Part shown: piece by piece, positions 1-7,589 of the stretch
How positions within the stretch are numbered: the stretch's first letter is position 1
Layout of the letters: every line of letters starts with the position of its first letter
Origin: Flavobacterium sp. Root935
GTDB lineage: Bacteria > Bacteroidota > Bacteroidia > Flavobacteriales > Flavobacteriaceae
Direction: 5' to 3'
Assembly: GCF_001429295.1 (NCBI RefSeq)
Contig: NZ_LMJL01000007.1
Location: forward strand, 606,627 to 658,931
Length of the DNA: 52,305 nt
The notes under the pieces: model-generated
What the model was told of the DNA's origin: nothing
Seen by the model: only the letters and a program-made list of their open reading frames with translations
The model's database searches: none
Translations under genes and position numbers: made by a program

Positions 1-683
1 ACAGTATTCAAAATACTAATTCGGGTAAAATCTCGAAACGGACGAAAGTGAGAAACTCTTTCGGCTGGATCGTACAAAACTTGAATCGGAATATTTTTTA
101 CCACAATTCCTTTCCAAGCAGCGCGCACAATTACTTCAATTTCAAACTCAAATTTATTGGTATAAAAACGTTTTGGGAGTAATCGCAAAGGATACAATCG
201 AAAACCAGACTGTGTATCTTCGAGCTTGATTCCTGTTTCAAACTTAAACCAGAAATTAGAAAACTTGTTTCCAAAACTGCTTTTCTTTGGAACATTCTCC
301 TGCGTCATGTTACGGCTTCCAATCAAAAGCGCATTTGGTTCGTTTTGAATGGCTTCAATAAAAATCGGAATGTCTGCAGCAAAATGCTGTCCGTCAGAAT
401 CAATCGTGATGGCATATTCAAAATTTAATTCGAGCGCTTTTCTAAAACCATTTCGAAGCGCACGTCCTTTTCCTAAATTTTTAGGATGATGAATTTGCGT
501 CAGCTGCGAATATTGGTTTAGTATTTCGCTTGTCGAATCGGTTGAGCCGTCATTGACTATAATAACATTTGAGGTGAAATCTAAAATAGAATCCAGTACT
601 TTTTTTAGTGTTTTTTGGTTATTATAAGTTGGTACAATAACACAAAAGTTAGTCGAATTCAGCAATTCGTGCGTTGATTTCAT
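1..683 (-). CDS. Glycosyltransferase family 2, 3' end beyond window
   Basis: The first 227 residues of a GT-A fold glycosyltransferase are visible; the gene runs off the left edge with no stop. It starts with MKSTHELLNS at the ATG ending at 683. Visible family features are the nucleotide-sugar binding start CVIVPTYNN, VNDGSTDSTSE, the DxD-type IDSDGQH, and DTQSGFRLYP, as in DPM/DPG-synthase-like enzymes. It probably transfers a sugar or polar group to a lipid or pigment precursor at the inner membrane. It is the last visible gene of the pigment operon, 16 nt after the small secreted protein. Family assignment is firm; substrate is unknown. Confidence 0.85.
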   Translation of the reverse strand, partial: MKSTHELLNSTNFCVIVPTYNNQKTLKKVLDSILDFTSNVIIVNDGSTDSTSEILNQYSQLTQIHHPKNLGKGRALRNGFRKALELNFEYAITIDSDGQHFAADIPIFIEAIQNEPNALLIGSRNMTQENVPKKSSFGNKFSNFWFKFETGIKLEDTQSGFRLYPLRLLPKRFYTNKFEFEIEVIVRAAWKGIVVKNIPIQVLYDPAERVSHFRPFRDFTRISILNT

Positions 684-699
684 GAGGTTTTTATTGAGC

Positions 700-1185
700 T
701 TACTTCACGAATTGTTTCTCTTTAGCAGAAAAACTTTTAGATTGCAAAACAAAATCTTTTAAGTATTCTTTTAAAGAAGCATTTTGTTCTGCATAGTGTG
801 CAGCAATGTATTTTTTATCCTCTTTAATGTTTTTCTTATAACCTGTTATTCCTGGAACATTTTCCTGAATACTAAGACGAATCATTCGGATTTCAATGTT
901 ATTAGGATCACTGGCAATAACAGATTCAAGGAGTTTTGCACCTTCTTTAAAACGAGAAATTTTATTTCCCAAAATATTTTCAAACTTAGAATCTAATAAA
1001 ATTGAAGCTGCTTTGTAAGCTACCAAAATTTTATCATCATTATTTGAAACTCCAGAAAGTTTTTCTACAAAATCTTTAGCATTATTTTCAGATTTAGCTA
1101 CATCTGTATACATTTTGCGAATAGAAGCCAAGTCTGGCGTTCCAGCAAAATTTACCCATAAAAGTAATGTCAATAATAGTTTCAT
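700..1185 (-). CDS. Small secreted helical protein in pigment cluster
   Basis: 161 residues. The N terminus (MKLLLTLLLWVNFAG) looks like a Sec signal peptide with probable cleavage near residue 15-17, so the product is likely periplasmic. The rest is Lys/Glu-rich and predicted helical, with a stretch (LLESVIASDPNNIEIR) resembling a single TPR-like helix pair. I do not recognise a family. It lies 2 nt downstream of the hotdog dehydratase gene and 16 nt upstream of the glycosyltransferase, so it is almost certainly co-transcribed with the pigment operon. A periplasmic accessory role in pigment handling is inference only. Confidence 0.7.
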   Translation of the reverse strand: MKLLLTLLLWVNFAGTPDLASIRKMYTDVAKSENNAKDFVEKLSGVSNNDDKILVAYKAASILLDSKFENILGNKISRFKEGAKLLESVIASDPNNIEIRMIRLSIQENVPGITGYKKNIKEDKKYIAAHYAEQNASLKEYLKDFVLQSKSFSAKEKQFVK

Positions 1186-1187
1186 AA

Positions 1188-1559
1188 TTATATTTTTTTG
1201 TACACCGTACTCAATTTAAGAGCAGTAGTGTCGTTAAAGTAAGTCGTGTTTTTCACTTTTACCAAATTGTCTTCAGTAATGGTAACATCAAGCTCTAAAC
1301 GTAATTCCGGAGTTACCTCAGGATTAATAAGCGCCATGAATTTTACATTTGCCAAAGACTGAATCATCAATGAACTTTTTGTAATAGATTCTGTCAGTTC
1401 CTTGATAATCTGAATCATGCAAACACCAGGCATAATAGGATTTCCAGGGAAATGTCCTTTAAAAACCTCGTGTTTTTCATTGATTAAAATCGTAATATTA
1501 TATTTTGAATCAGAAGCTTTTTCTTCTGATAGTACTTTATAAAAATCTTTTAAAACCAT
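1188..1559 (-). CDS. FabZ-like hotdog protein (3-hydroxyacyl-ACP dehydratase)
   Basis: 123 residues with the FabZ signature GHFPGNPIMPGV at about 35-46. His36 matches the catalytic histidine of FabZ. The acid that normally follows (PGVLxxE in FabZ) appears replaced: the sequence reads PGVCMIQ, giving Gln at about position 50. Such proteins dehydrate 3-hydroxyacyl-ACP to enoyl-ACP, which would create the conjugated double bonds of the aryl polyene. It is shorter than FabZ of about 145 residues. It is encoded 5 nt downstream of a beta-barrel gene inside the pigment operon. Fold assignment is strong; the missing acid leaves activity uncertain. Confidence 0.8.
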   Translation of the reverse strand: MVLKDFYKVLSEEKASDSKYNITILINEKHEVFKGHFPGNPIMPGVCMIQIIKELTESITKSSLMIQSLANVKFMALINPEVTPELRLELDVTITEDNLVKVKNTTYFNDTTALKLSTVYKKI

Positions 1560-1564
1560 ATTTT

Positions 1565-2173
1565 CTATTTTCCAAACGAATAGGAAACTCCTAATTGAAA
1601 ATTAATATTTGTATTATAATCTCCAAATAAATAATAATTATTGGAGTCATTTTGATAATAATCACTGCTCAAAACATCTAGAAGACCCTTCTTAAATCGA
1701 GCTTCAAAAGTCAAACCAGACGGCAGGGCATAAGCAACACCTAAGACCACACCAAGATCATTTTGCGCTTTTCTAACTGCAAGATTATCATTCAATAAAA
1801 TATCTAGAGTTGGTCCCGCCTGAAATTGTATTCCTTGTGCTAAAGTAAATTTATTTATTACAGAAAGCGACAAATAATTTATTTCCAGATCTAAATATTC
1901 AGTTTTGTTTGTCTGCGTATTTTCATCAAAATATTTTCGTTCAACATCATTAGAACCTTGTCTGCTGTAATTGATCTCAGGTTGAAGCGCATAATGTTTC
2001 GTTATGTTAATCTCTGTAAAACCACCAGCATAAAAATCAGTTTTATAATTGGCATGCATTTCAGAAATTGTTGAAAAATTAAATCCAGCTCTTAAACCTG
2101 GCTTAACACTTACCTGGGCTTGGATGTTTAAAACTGCAAAAAAAACAGCAACAAAAAATATTCTTTTATTCAT
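1565..2173 (-). CDS. Outer-membrane beta-barrel protein (PorT-like), copy 2
   Basis: 202 residues. A signal peptide (MNKRIFFVAVFFAVLNIQAQ) with probable cleavage after AQA/Q is followed by VSVKPGLRAGFNFSTI, LQPEINYSRQGSND and a terminal aromatic strand (FQLGVSYSFGK). This alternating pattern is typical of the small outer-membrane beta-barrel family with outer membrane beta-barrel domain in Bacteroidota. It is clearly paralogous to the neighbour at 2179-2781, sharing PGLR.G.N.ST, LQPEI.YSRQG, AGP.LD and LTFEAR.K.GL. The tandem pair suggests local duplication. A role in displaying or anchoring the pigment in the outer membrane is inferred from location only. Confidence 0.8.
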   Translation of the reverse strand: MNKRIFFVAVFFAVLNIQAQVSVKPGLRAGFNFSTISEMHANYKTDFYAGGFTEINITKHYALQPEINYSRQGSNDVERKYFDENTQTNKTEYLDLEINYLSLSVINKFTLAQGIQFQAGPTLDILLNDNLAVRKAQNDLGVVLGVAYALPSGLTFEARFKKGLLDVLSSDYYQNDSNNYYLFGDYNTNINFQLGVSYSFGK

Positions 2174-2178
2174 GTTTT

Positions 2179-2781
2179 TTATTTTGTCTTAAACGTATAG
2201 CTGATTCCAATTTGAAAAACTTGATTCAAAATCACATCATTATAATAGTAATCATCGTCATAATCAATACCATCATAACCGTAAATATCAACTAATCCTT
2301 GTTTGATTCTAGCTTCAAAAGTCAAACCGTTTGGCAATGTGTAACCAACACCTCCCACAATAGCAAGATCAAAACCTTCTGGATTCGAATTTATATAGTT
2401 ATCATCAATTTTTAGATCTAAAGACGGTCCTGCCAACACGTGAAAACCACCACCATTAAAGTTAAATTTTGCAACAGCTCCCAGCGTTATATAATTTAAT
2501 TCATAATTTACATAACGGTAATCATTCCCATTTCCAAAATATTCCCTTCCTTCGTCTCCTTGTCTGGAATAAGTTATCTCTGGCTGCAGCGAAAAATATT
2601 TGTTGAATTTAATATTAACCAATCCACCAACATAAAAATCTGTTTTAGAATTATTATCATCAATATTAGTTAATGTCGATATATTTAAACCGCCTCTAAG
2701 CCCTGGATTAACTTTTACCTGTGCTTGAGATGATTGAACTCCGATAAATAATACGAATGCAATTAAGGCTATTTTTTTCAT
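2179..2781 (-). CDS. Outer-membrane beta-barrel protein (PorT-like), copy 1
   Basis: 200 residues with signal peptide MKKIALIAFVLFIGVQSSQAQ, then VKVNPGLRGGLNISTL and a C-terminal strand ending QIGISYTFKTK, as expected for a small eight-stranded-type barrel inserted by BAM. It is a tandem paralogue of the next gene downstream (5 nt gap) and differs mainly in Asp/Tyr-rich loop segments (DGIDYDDDYYYND), which would be surface exposed. It sits 37 nt downstream of the lipoprotein gene within the pigment operon. Its function is not known from the sequence. Confidence 0.8.
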   Translation of the reverse strand: MKKIALIAFVLFIGVQSSQAQVKVNPGLRGGLNISTLTNIDDNNSKTDFYVGGLVNIKFNKYFSLQPEITYSRQGDEGREYFGNGNDYRYVNYELNYITLGAVAKFNFNGGGFHVLAGPSLDLKIDDNYINSNPEGFDLAIVGGVGYTLPNGLTFEARIKQGLVDIYGYDGIDYDDDYYYNDVILNQVFQIGISYTFKTK

Positions 2782-2818
2782 CTTTGGATTAGTTTAGTTT
2801 TATGGTTAGTTTAATTTT

Positions 2819-3454
2819 CTATTCTGATTTAAAGTAATTCAGCTCAATTTTAAGCTTAATATTTTGATGAATAATTTGAATCTTCTCAGCAAAAATATTG
2901 TTTTCTGAATTGAAAAGCAGTGTAAATTTTTCTTTTGTTTTGGAAGAATGAACGATCTTTTCTAGTTTTTGATCTTTTTTGGAAATGAAAATATAGTTGT
3001 CCCGTTTTCCATCTGCCGATTTATATATGTCTGCCGATTCATTTTCAAATTGCTCCTGAATCAAATATTCCTTTTTTAAAAGCAGTCTAAAATCTTCTTT
3101 TAATGTATTAATCAAGATTTTTCGATCTAATTCTGATACAATTGAGTTGACTTTAAAATCGGTTTCAGAAATTTCAAAATCCATTAACTTATTACCGAAT
3201 TCAGTTGTAAAAACAATTCGGTGTGTAGTATCATTTATTTTCTTGGCAATAAAAATTCCCGACAATTCATTTCCGTAAACAGATATGTTGGTTTTATAAA
3301 CATAATCAGTTTTGGAATCTGAAAAATAAGGAACCGTATAAGACATTTTGTCTAATTTTTTTGGCGTATAATTTTTAGTGACCGAGCCACAAGAAACTAA
3401 AACCAAAGCCAAAAGGCAATTAATTAGTAAAAACTGAATCGTCGATTTTTGCAT
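2819..3454 (-). CDS. Lipoprotein in pigment cluster
   Basis: 211 residues with a lipoprotein signal: hydrophobic 8-19 followed by the lipobox LVSC, putting the lipidated Cys at about residue 22. The mature part is Lys-rich with mixed beta strands and ends in a basic amphipathic segment. Its start overlaps the 3' end of the LolA-like gene by 35 nt in another frame, indicating translational coupling. In aryl polyene and flexirubin clusters a LolA-like carrier is commonly paired with an outer-membrane lipoprotein, and this protein fits that position. I recognise no domain with certainty. Confidence 0.75.
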   Translation of the reverse strand: MQKSTIQFLLINCLLALVLVSCGSVTKNYTPKKLDKMSYTVPYFSDSKTDYVYKTNISVYGNELSGIFIAKKINDTTHRIVFTTEFGNKLMDFEISETDFKVNSIVSELDRKILINTLKEDFRLLLKKEYLIQEQFENESADIYKSADGKRDNYIFISKKDQKLEKIVHSSKTKEKFTLLFNSENNIFAEKIQIIHQNIKLKIELNYFKSE

Positions 3455-4046
3455 TGATCACTTTATTTTTAAGTACAATTCGGGTATAATCTTCAGATGA
3501 TTCTAATAATTTTACCTGAACCACTGTTGCTTCTTCTTTATCAAAAGTCAGTTCAATTTGTTTAATGTATTTTTTCAAAGTCGCATCTTTCGGAATGAAT
3601 TTCGCCAGATTCTGACCTTTCAATTTAAAATACGAAATTGTAAATTCTTTATCATCAAACATGTTCCCGCTTACACTTCCTACAATCAATTTATTGATTC
3701 GGGCAAAGATTTTACTGTTGCCAATATCAACCGCACTTTTCTTTCCCTCGTCGTTAATCAGGATTTTTCCGTTTTTGAAAGTAATGCTGTAGTTGTATGG
3801 TTTTTTATATTGCCATTGCAGAAGTGCAGGTTCTTTAAAAACCATTTTTCCTGAAGTTTCAATGTCTTTAGATAAAAAATCCAAATGTTTATATTGAACA
3901 AAATCAGTTGTTAAGGTCTTTATTTTTTTAGAAACTACATTTACATCTTCTTTAAATTGTGCTATTTCTGCAGCCGTCATTTTTTGTTCCTGAGCAAATA
4001 GATTGCCTGAAATAAATAGAATTAATAGTGCTATTTTAGTTTTCAT
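3420..4046 (-). CDS. LolA-like outer-membrane lipoprotein carrier
   Basis: 208 residues counted from the ATG at 4046 (MKTKIALLILFISGNLFAQ); an upstream TTG at 4055 is possible but less likely. Signal peptide 1-19, then a LolA-type half-barrel: TDFVQYKHLDFLSKDIETSGKMVFKEPALLQWQYKKPY is the family hallmark (split here only by reading), followed by NGKILINDEGK. LolA proteins shuttle lipidated cargo through the periplasm. Pigment clusters carry dedicated copies, so this one probably delivers the hydrophobic pigment or its lipoprotein partner rather than serving general lipoprotein sorting. It overlaps the lipoprotein gene by 35 nt. Confidence 0.85.
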   Translation of the reverse strand: MKTKIALLILFISGNLFAQEQKMTAAEIAQFKEDVNVVSKKIKTLTTDFVQYKHLDFLSKDIETSGKMVFKEPALLQWQYKKPYNYSITFKNGKILINDEGKKSAVDIGNSKIFARINKLIVGSVSGNMFDDKEFTISYFKLKGQNLAKFIPKDATLKKYIKQIELTFDKEEATVVQVKLLESSEDYTRIVLKNKVINAKIDDSVFTN

Positions 4047-4169
4047 ATTTTTCAAAAATGTGCTTTAATTTTTTTTCCACAGATTAAGAAGATTTCCACA
4101 GATAATTTTATTGAATAAAAATCCTTTTTTATCCGCGTCTTCGCGATAGCCAATCTGTTTCATCCGTGT

Positions 4170-4946
4170 TCAATTTCCATAAGCTTTAAGATTCAAAAGT
4201 TCTTCAATCGAAATCACTTCATAATTGTTTTGCTCTAAAAATTGCAAAAACTGTTCCAATACCAAAACCGAGTGTGAAGCCGTGTCGTGCAAAAGTACGA
4301 TTCCGCCAGGAGAAACCCGTTGTATAATTCGGTTGAAAATCAATTCCTTATTTTTTGTTCCTCCGTCAAGCGAACGAATATTCCAGCCAATAACTTTGTG
4401 TCTGGTTATGTTTAAAGCCCTTCGAATCGATGGCGTCGTAACTCCATAGGGCGGACGAAAAAAGTTTATTTTTTTTGAAGTGAATCTTTCCAGAAGTTCA
4501 TCTGTTTTTTCGATTTCTTCCTTTATTTGTCGGGCATTATAAAAATCAAAAAACTTAGAATGACTGTAAGAATGATTGGCAACCAAATGGCCTTCGGCGA
4601 TAATTTGTTTTAAGATTTCAGGATGCTTTTCTATATTTTTTCCAATGCAGAAAAAAGTGGCTTTGGCATTGTATTTTTTCAGAAGTGATAAAACTTCTAA
4701 AGTAAATTCACTAGGACCGTCATCAAAAGTTAAAGCAATTTTCTTTTGGGTTTCGGACGGATTATGACAAAAAGCCTTAACATGATAATTAGAAGAAATT
4801 CTCGAAGAACCAACAGCGTTAATCCCAATCCAAAGAAAAATTACTGCCAAATAACACCATATATTTATTGCTATTAAAAAGTTTACAAGAAACATGAAAA
4901 GCAATAAAAAGATAAAAAATATCGAGATGTTTTTATGCGTTATCAT
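4170..4946 (-). CDS. Polysaccharide deacetylase (CE4/NodB-type)
   Basis: 258 residues. Two hydrophobic segments at about 8-25 and 28-43 anchor it in the inner membrane. The NodB domain begins at KIALTFDDGPSEFTLEVL (motif 1, TFDDGP with catalytic Asp), then HSYSH (metal-binding motif 2), FFRPPYG (motif 3), and a late GGIVLLHDT (motif 5). All metal and catalytic motifs are intact. It starts in an ATGA overlap with the ketosynthase-like gene, so it belongs to the pigment operon. Similar deacetylases recur in flexirubin and aryl polyene loci, where their substrate is not established; a deacetylation during pigment maturation is inference. Confidence 0.9.
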   Translation of the reverse strand: MITHKNISIFFIFLLLFMFLVNFLIAINIWCYLAVIFLWIGINAVGSSRISSNYHVKAFCHNPSETQKKIALTFDDGPSEFTLEVLSLLKKYNAKATFFCIGKNIEKHPEILKQIIAEGHLVANHSYSHSKFFDFYNARQIKEEIEKTDELLERFTSKKINFFRPPYGVTTPSIRRALNITRHKVIGWNIRSLDGGTKNKELIFNRIIQRVSPGGIVLLHDTASHSVLVLEQFLQFLEQNNYEVISIEELLNLKAYGN

Positions 4947-6004
4947 TTTGACAGTAACGTAAAACTATGATTTTTCCCGTTTAATTGATTGTACAATAAA
5001 ATGGTTTTATAAGCCGGTTTTGCAGCCGAATTTACTTTTATAATTTCCGGAATTTCCTGTGTTTTCAAAATTTTAGCCGCCATCCAAAATGCAAAAGCAG
5101 ATGCCGTATCATATTCGCCACACAAATGTTTGTAATATAAAACAGGTGTTTGGGCAAAAGCATTTTCAGCCAGGTTTTTATAATAATTTTCGAAAGTTGC
5201 ATTTCCATCAAAACCTAAAATCAACGCATCAACATCTGAAATTTCCAGATTATTTGACTTTAAGAAAGATGTAATTTCCGCTTCAATTTCATTTTCTGCC
5301 AGCGTATTTACAATCGCAATATCCAGAAGTTCAGCGTATGTACTTTCTTTTCTTTCGTTTTCTAAAACAAAAAAACTAGCACCTTCACCATAAACTGCGC
5401 CACTGGTTGTAGAAGTTAAAACATCATAAGGTGCTGTATTGTCTGCTTTAATACGGCCGTTTAATTTGAAAAGAGCAGTTGTATATTCACCATTTTCATC
5501 AACACCGCCCACTAAAATTGAATTGGCTTCATCTTCTTCAATCTGCATTTTGGCATCCAGAAGAGCCGACTCAAAAGAAACTGCTCCATTTACATACGTA
5601 AAATTATATCCTTTACATTGCTGTAAAAGAGCGATTTGCGCGCCAACAGTATTATGAGTTGATTGAATAAAAGAAGTTGGCGTTAAAAACTCTTCCTTAT
5701 TATCCAGAATGCTTTTCAGGAATTTTTCAGAATCTTCAATACATCCTAAACCTGTGCCGGTAATAATAGCGTCAACGTTTTCAACATTCGCATCTTTCAT
5801 AGCTAAGGCCGAAGCTACGATTCCGTTTTTTACGCCTTTTGCCATGCGTCGGCTTGCAGCAGGCGAAATATATTCTTTGTATGCCGGCGGAACAATTGCC
5901 AGTACATTTTCATCATGATTGACAACGGCTTCTTCTAAAAAAACAGTATCAAATGTTTTTTGAGTCGAAATACAGCCTACTCCATTTATATATGTTTTTT
6001 TCAT
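4943..6004 (-). CDS. Ketosynthase-like protein without active-site Cys (chain-length-factor type)
   Basis: 353 residues from the ATG at 6004 (MKKTYINGVGC). A TTG 30 nt upstream is rejected because the ATG forms a TAATG junction with the upstream ketosynthase stop. It has the thiolase/ketosynthase fold (TGTGLGCIEDSEKFL, FIQSTHNTVGAQIAL), but where ketosynthases carry a TACSS-type Cys it reads YVNGAVSFESA, around residue 141. The HGT and GHT histidine motifs are also not evident. It resembles chain-length factors such as ApeC, which form heterodimers with an active ketosynthase. The adjacent gene at 6004-7200 is the obvious partner. Confidence 0.85.
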   Translation of the reverse strand: MKKTYINGVGCISTQKTFDTVFLEEAVVNHDENVLAIVPPAYKEYISPAASRRMAKGVKNGIVASALAMKDANVENVDAIITGTGLGCIEDSEKFLKSILDNKEEFLTPTSFIQSTHNTVGAQIALLQQCKGYNFTYVNGAVSFESALLDAKMQIEEDEANSILVGGVDENGEYTTALFKLNGRIKADNTAPYDVLTSTTSGAVYGEGASFFVLENERKESTYAELLDIAIVNTLAENEIEAEITSFLKSNNLEISDVDALILGFDGNATFENYYKNLAENAFAQTPVLYYKHLCGEYDTASAFAFWMAAKILKTQEIPEIIKVNSAAKPAYKTILLYNQLNGKNHSFTLLSK

Positions 6005-7200
6005 TAGCTTTTTGAAAATATAAGGGTTGAACAATTTCCTCCAAATCCAAAAGAGTTAGATAAAACGTGTTCGATATTTTTATTTTTTAAGGAAGTCTGC
6101 GGTGTCAAATCGAATTCTTCCATTTGAGTTTCAAAATTCAAATTCGGGTAAACCACATTATTTTGAATTGCCAAAACACTATAAACCGCTTCGATCGCAG
6201 CCGCAGCCGCTAAAGTATGTCCCGTAAATGGTTTTGTAGAACTGAAATCTGGAACTTTTTCCTCTTCGTAAATTCGGCGTAAAGCTCTTCCTTCAGACAA
6301 ATCGTTATTTGGCGTTGCTGTCCCGTGAACGTTAATGTAATCAATTTCAGAAGGTTTTAATCCCGAAACTTCAAACGCTTTTTTCATGGCCAGATAAGCG
6401 CCGTCTCCATTTTCAGAAGAAGCAGTTTGGTGAAAAGCATCGTTTGCATTTCCGTAACCAGAAACTCTTGCCAGCACCTTTTTATTTTGTTTTTCCACAA
6501 TCTCATCCGATTCTAAAACCAAAAAAGCAGCAGCTTCTCCAAGGTTTAATCCTTTTCTGTTATTGTCGAAAGGTTTGTTGTAATCGTCAGATAAAATCAT
6601 CAAAGTCTTAAATCCGTTCATGGTGAATTTTGCCAAACCATCGGCTCCGCCCACAATAACGCGGTCTAATTTTCCGGTTTTAATCAATCGCGCGCCCAGC
6701 ATAATCGCATTTGCTGCAGAAGAACAAGCCGTGCTGATTGTCGTTACCATTCCTTTTAAACCCAATTCTTCGGCAATTTTATCTGCAACATCACCGCCGT
6801 CGTGACACGTAATATATTTTACGAGTTCCGGTTTTTCGAAATAATCGTAATAATGTTTCTCCGTCATGTCCATTCCGCCCACACTTGTAGCCGAAATAAG
6901 TCCCGTTCTAAATTCGTTAATTGAGGTTATACCGGCATTTTCAACAGCTTGTTTGGCTGCCAAAGTACCAATCATAGCGGTTCTTGAAAAATTATTATCG
7001 CTGTTTAAGTTCAATTCGGCGATGAGATCTTCGTTGGTTTTTTTAATTTCACCAACTTTAATAACATCTGCATGAACTGTCGAAATATTGGAGATACGGG
7101 AAATCCCGATTTTATTTTCGATTAACGAATGATAATTCTCTTCAACCGAATTTCCGATCGAAGAAATAATTCCCATTCCCGTTATTGCAACACCTTTCAT
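6004..7200 (-). CDS. Beta-ketoacyl-ACP synthase (FabF/ApeO-like), active
   Basis: 398 residues, the usual KAS II length. The catalytic triad is visible: STACSSAANA with Cys159, NVHGTATPNND, and TGHTLAAAAAIEA, ending in SNSFGFGGNCSTLIF. It performs Claisen condensation of malonyl-ACP with the growing acyl chain. Its stop overlaps the start of the Cys-less partner (TAATG), which supports a ketosynthase/chain-length-factor heterodimer building the aryl polyene from a coumaroyl starter, as in aryl polyene systems. It is separated from the upstream ACP gene by a 129-nt hairpin-rich spacer. The starter specificity is inferred. Confidence 0.93.
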   Translation of the reverse strand: MKGVAITGMGIISSIGNSVEENYHSLIENKIGISRISNISTVHADVIKVGEIKKTNEDLIAELNLNSDNNFSRTAMIGTLAAKQAVENAGITSINEFRTGLISATSVGGMDMTEKHYYDYFEKPELVKYITCHDGGDVADKIAEELGLKGMVTTISTACSSAANAIMLGARLIKTGKLDRVIVGGADGLAKFTMNGFKTLMILSDDYNKPFDNNRKGLNLGEAAAFLVLESDEIVEKQNKKVLARVSGYGNANDAFHQTASSENGDGAYLAMKKAFEVSGLKPSEIDYINVHGTATPNNDLSEGRALRRIYEEEKVPDFSSTKPFTGHTLAAAAAIEAVYSVLAIQNNVVYPNLNFETQMEEFDLTPQTSLKNKNIEHVLSNSFGFGGNCSTLIFSKS

Positions 7201-7322
7201 TTAGACTTGCTTAGATTGTTAGATTTTTATTTTTAGACTTGCTTAGATTTTTAGATATCAGACTTCTTAGATTATTGGCTTTTTATTTTTGTCTAAGAAG
7301 TCTAAAATCTAAGCAAGTCTAA
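7201..7322 (-). repeat. Intra-operon nested inverted repeat
   Basis: The spacer between the ACP gene and the ketosynthase gene is made almost entirely of variations of TTAGACTTGCTTAGATT. One copy at 7201-7217 is complementary to AATCTAAGCAAGTCTAA at 7306-7322, and GACTTCTTAGA at 7261-7271 is complementary to TCTAAGAAGTC at 7292-7302, so the spacer can fold into one long nested hairpin. A further direct copy starts near 7234. It lacks the U-tract of a terminator. It may act as an mRNA processing or stability element between two co-transcribed genes. Confidence 0.75.
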
Positions 7323-7329
7323 GTAAGTC

Positions 7330-7587
7330 TTACTTCGTTCTGTTCGCGCTAATATAAGCCGCCATAGTTTCGATAGATTGGAAAATTGTTTTTCCTTCTT
7401 TCGGATCTACTAATTTAATTCCGTAGTCTTTATCTAAAATCACGATCAATTCAAGCGCATCTATTGAGTCTAAACCTAAACCGTCTCCAAACAAAGGATC
7501 GTTATCAGCAATGTCTTCGATTGTGATATCTTCAAGGTTAAGAGTCGTAATGATTTTATTTTTTAATTCTTCTTTTAATGCTTCCAT
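7330..7587 (-). CDS. Acyl carrier protein
   Basis: 85 residues with the four-helix ACP pattern and the phosphopantetheine site GLGLDSIDALEL (Ser41). The protein is acidic, as expected. It would hold the growing chain during aryl polyene assembly by the neighbouring ketosynthases. It lies 3 nt downstream of the ketosynthase-fragment gene and upstream of the hairpin spacer. A second ACP is encoded at 18664-18918, so the cluster has at least two carriers, plausibly one for each branch (polyene and resorcinol). Confidence 0.95.
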   Translation of the reverse strand: MEALKEELKNKIITTLNLEDITIEDIADNDPLFGDGLGLDSIDALELIVILDKDYGIKLVDPKEGKTIFQSIETMAAYISANRTK

Positions 7588-7589
7588 GA

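Noticed and set aside
784..996. Plus-strand ORF opposite the small secreted protein
   Set aside because: Shadow of the minus-strand gene, with no family resemblance and an unlikely composition. The same holds for other antisense ORFs across the biosynthetic and sugar genes.
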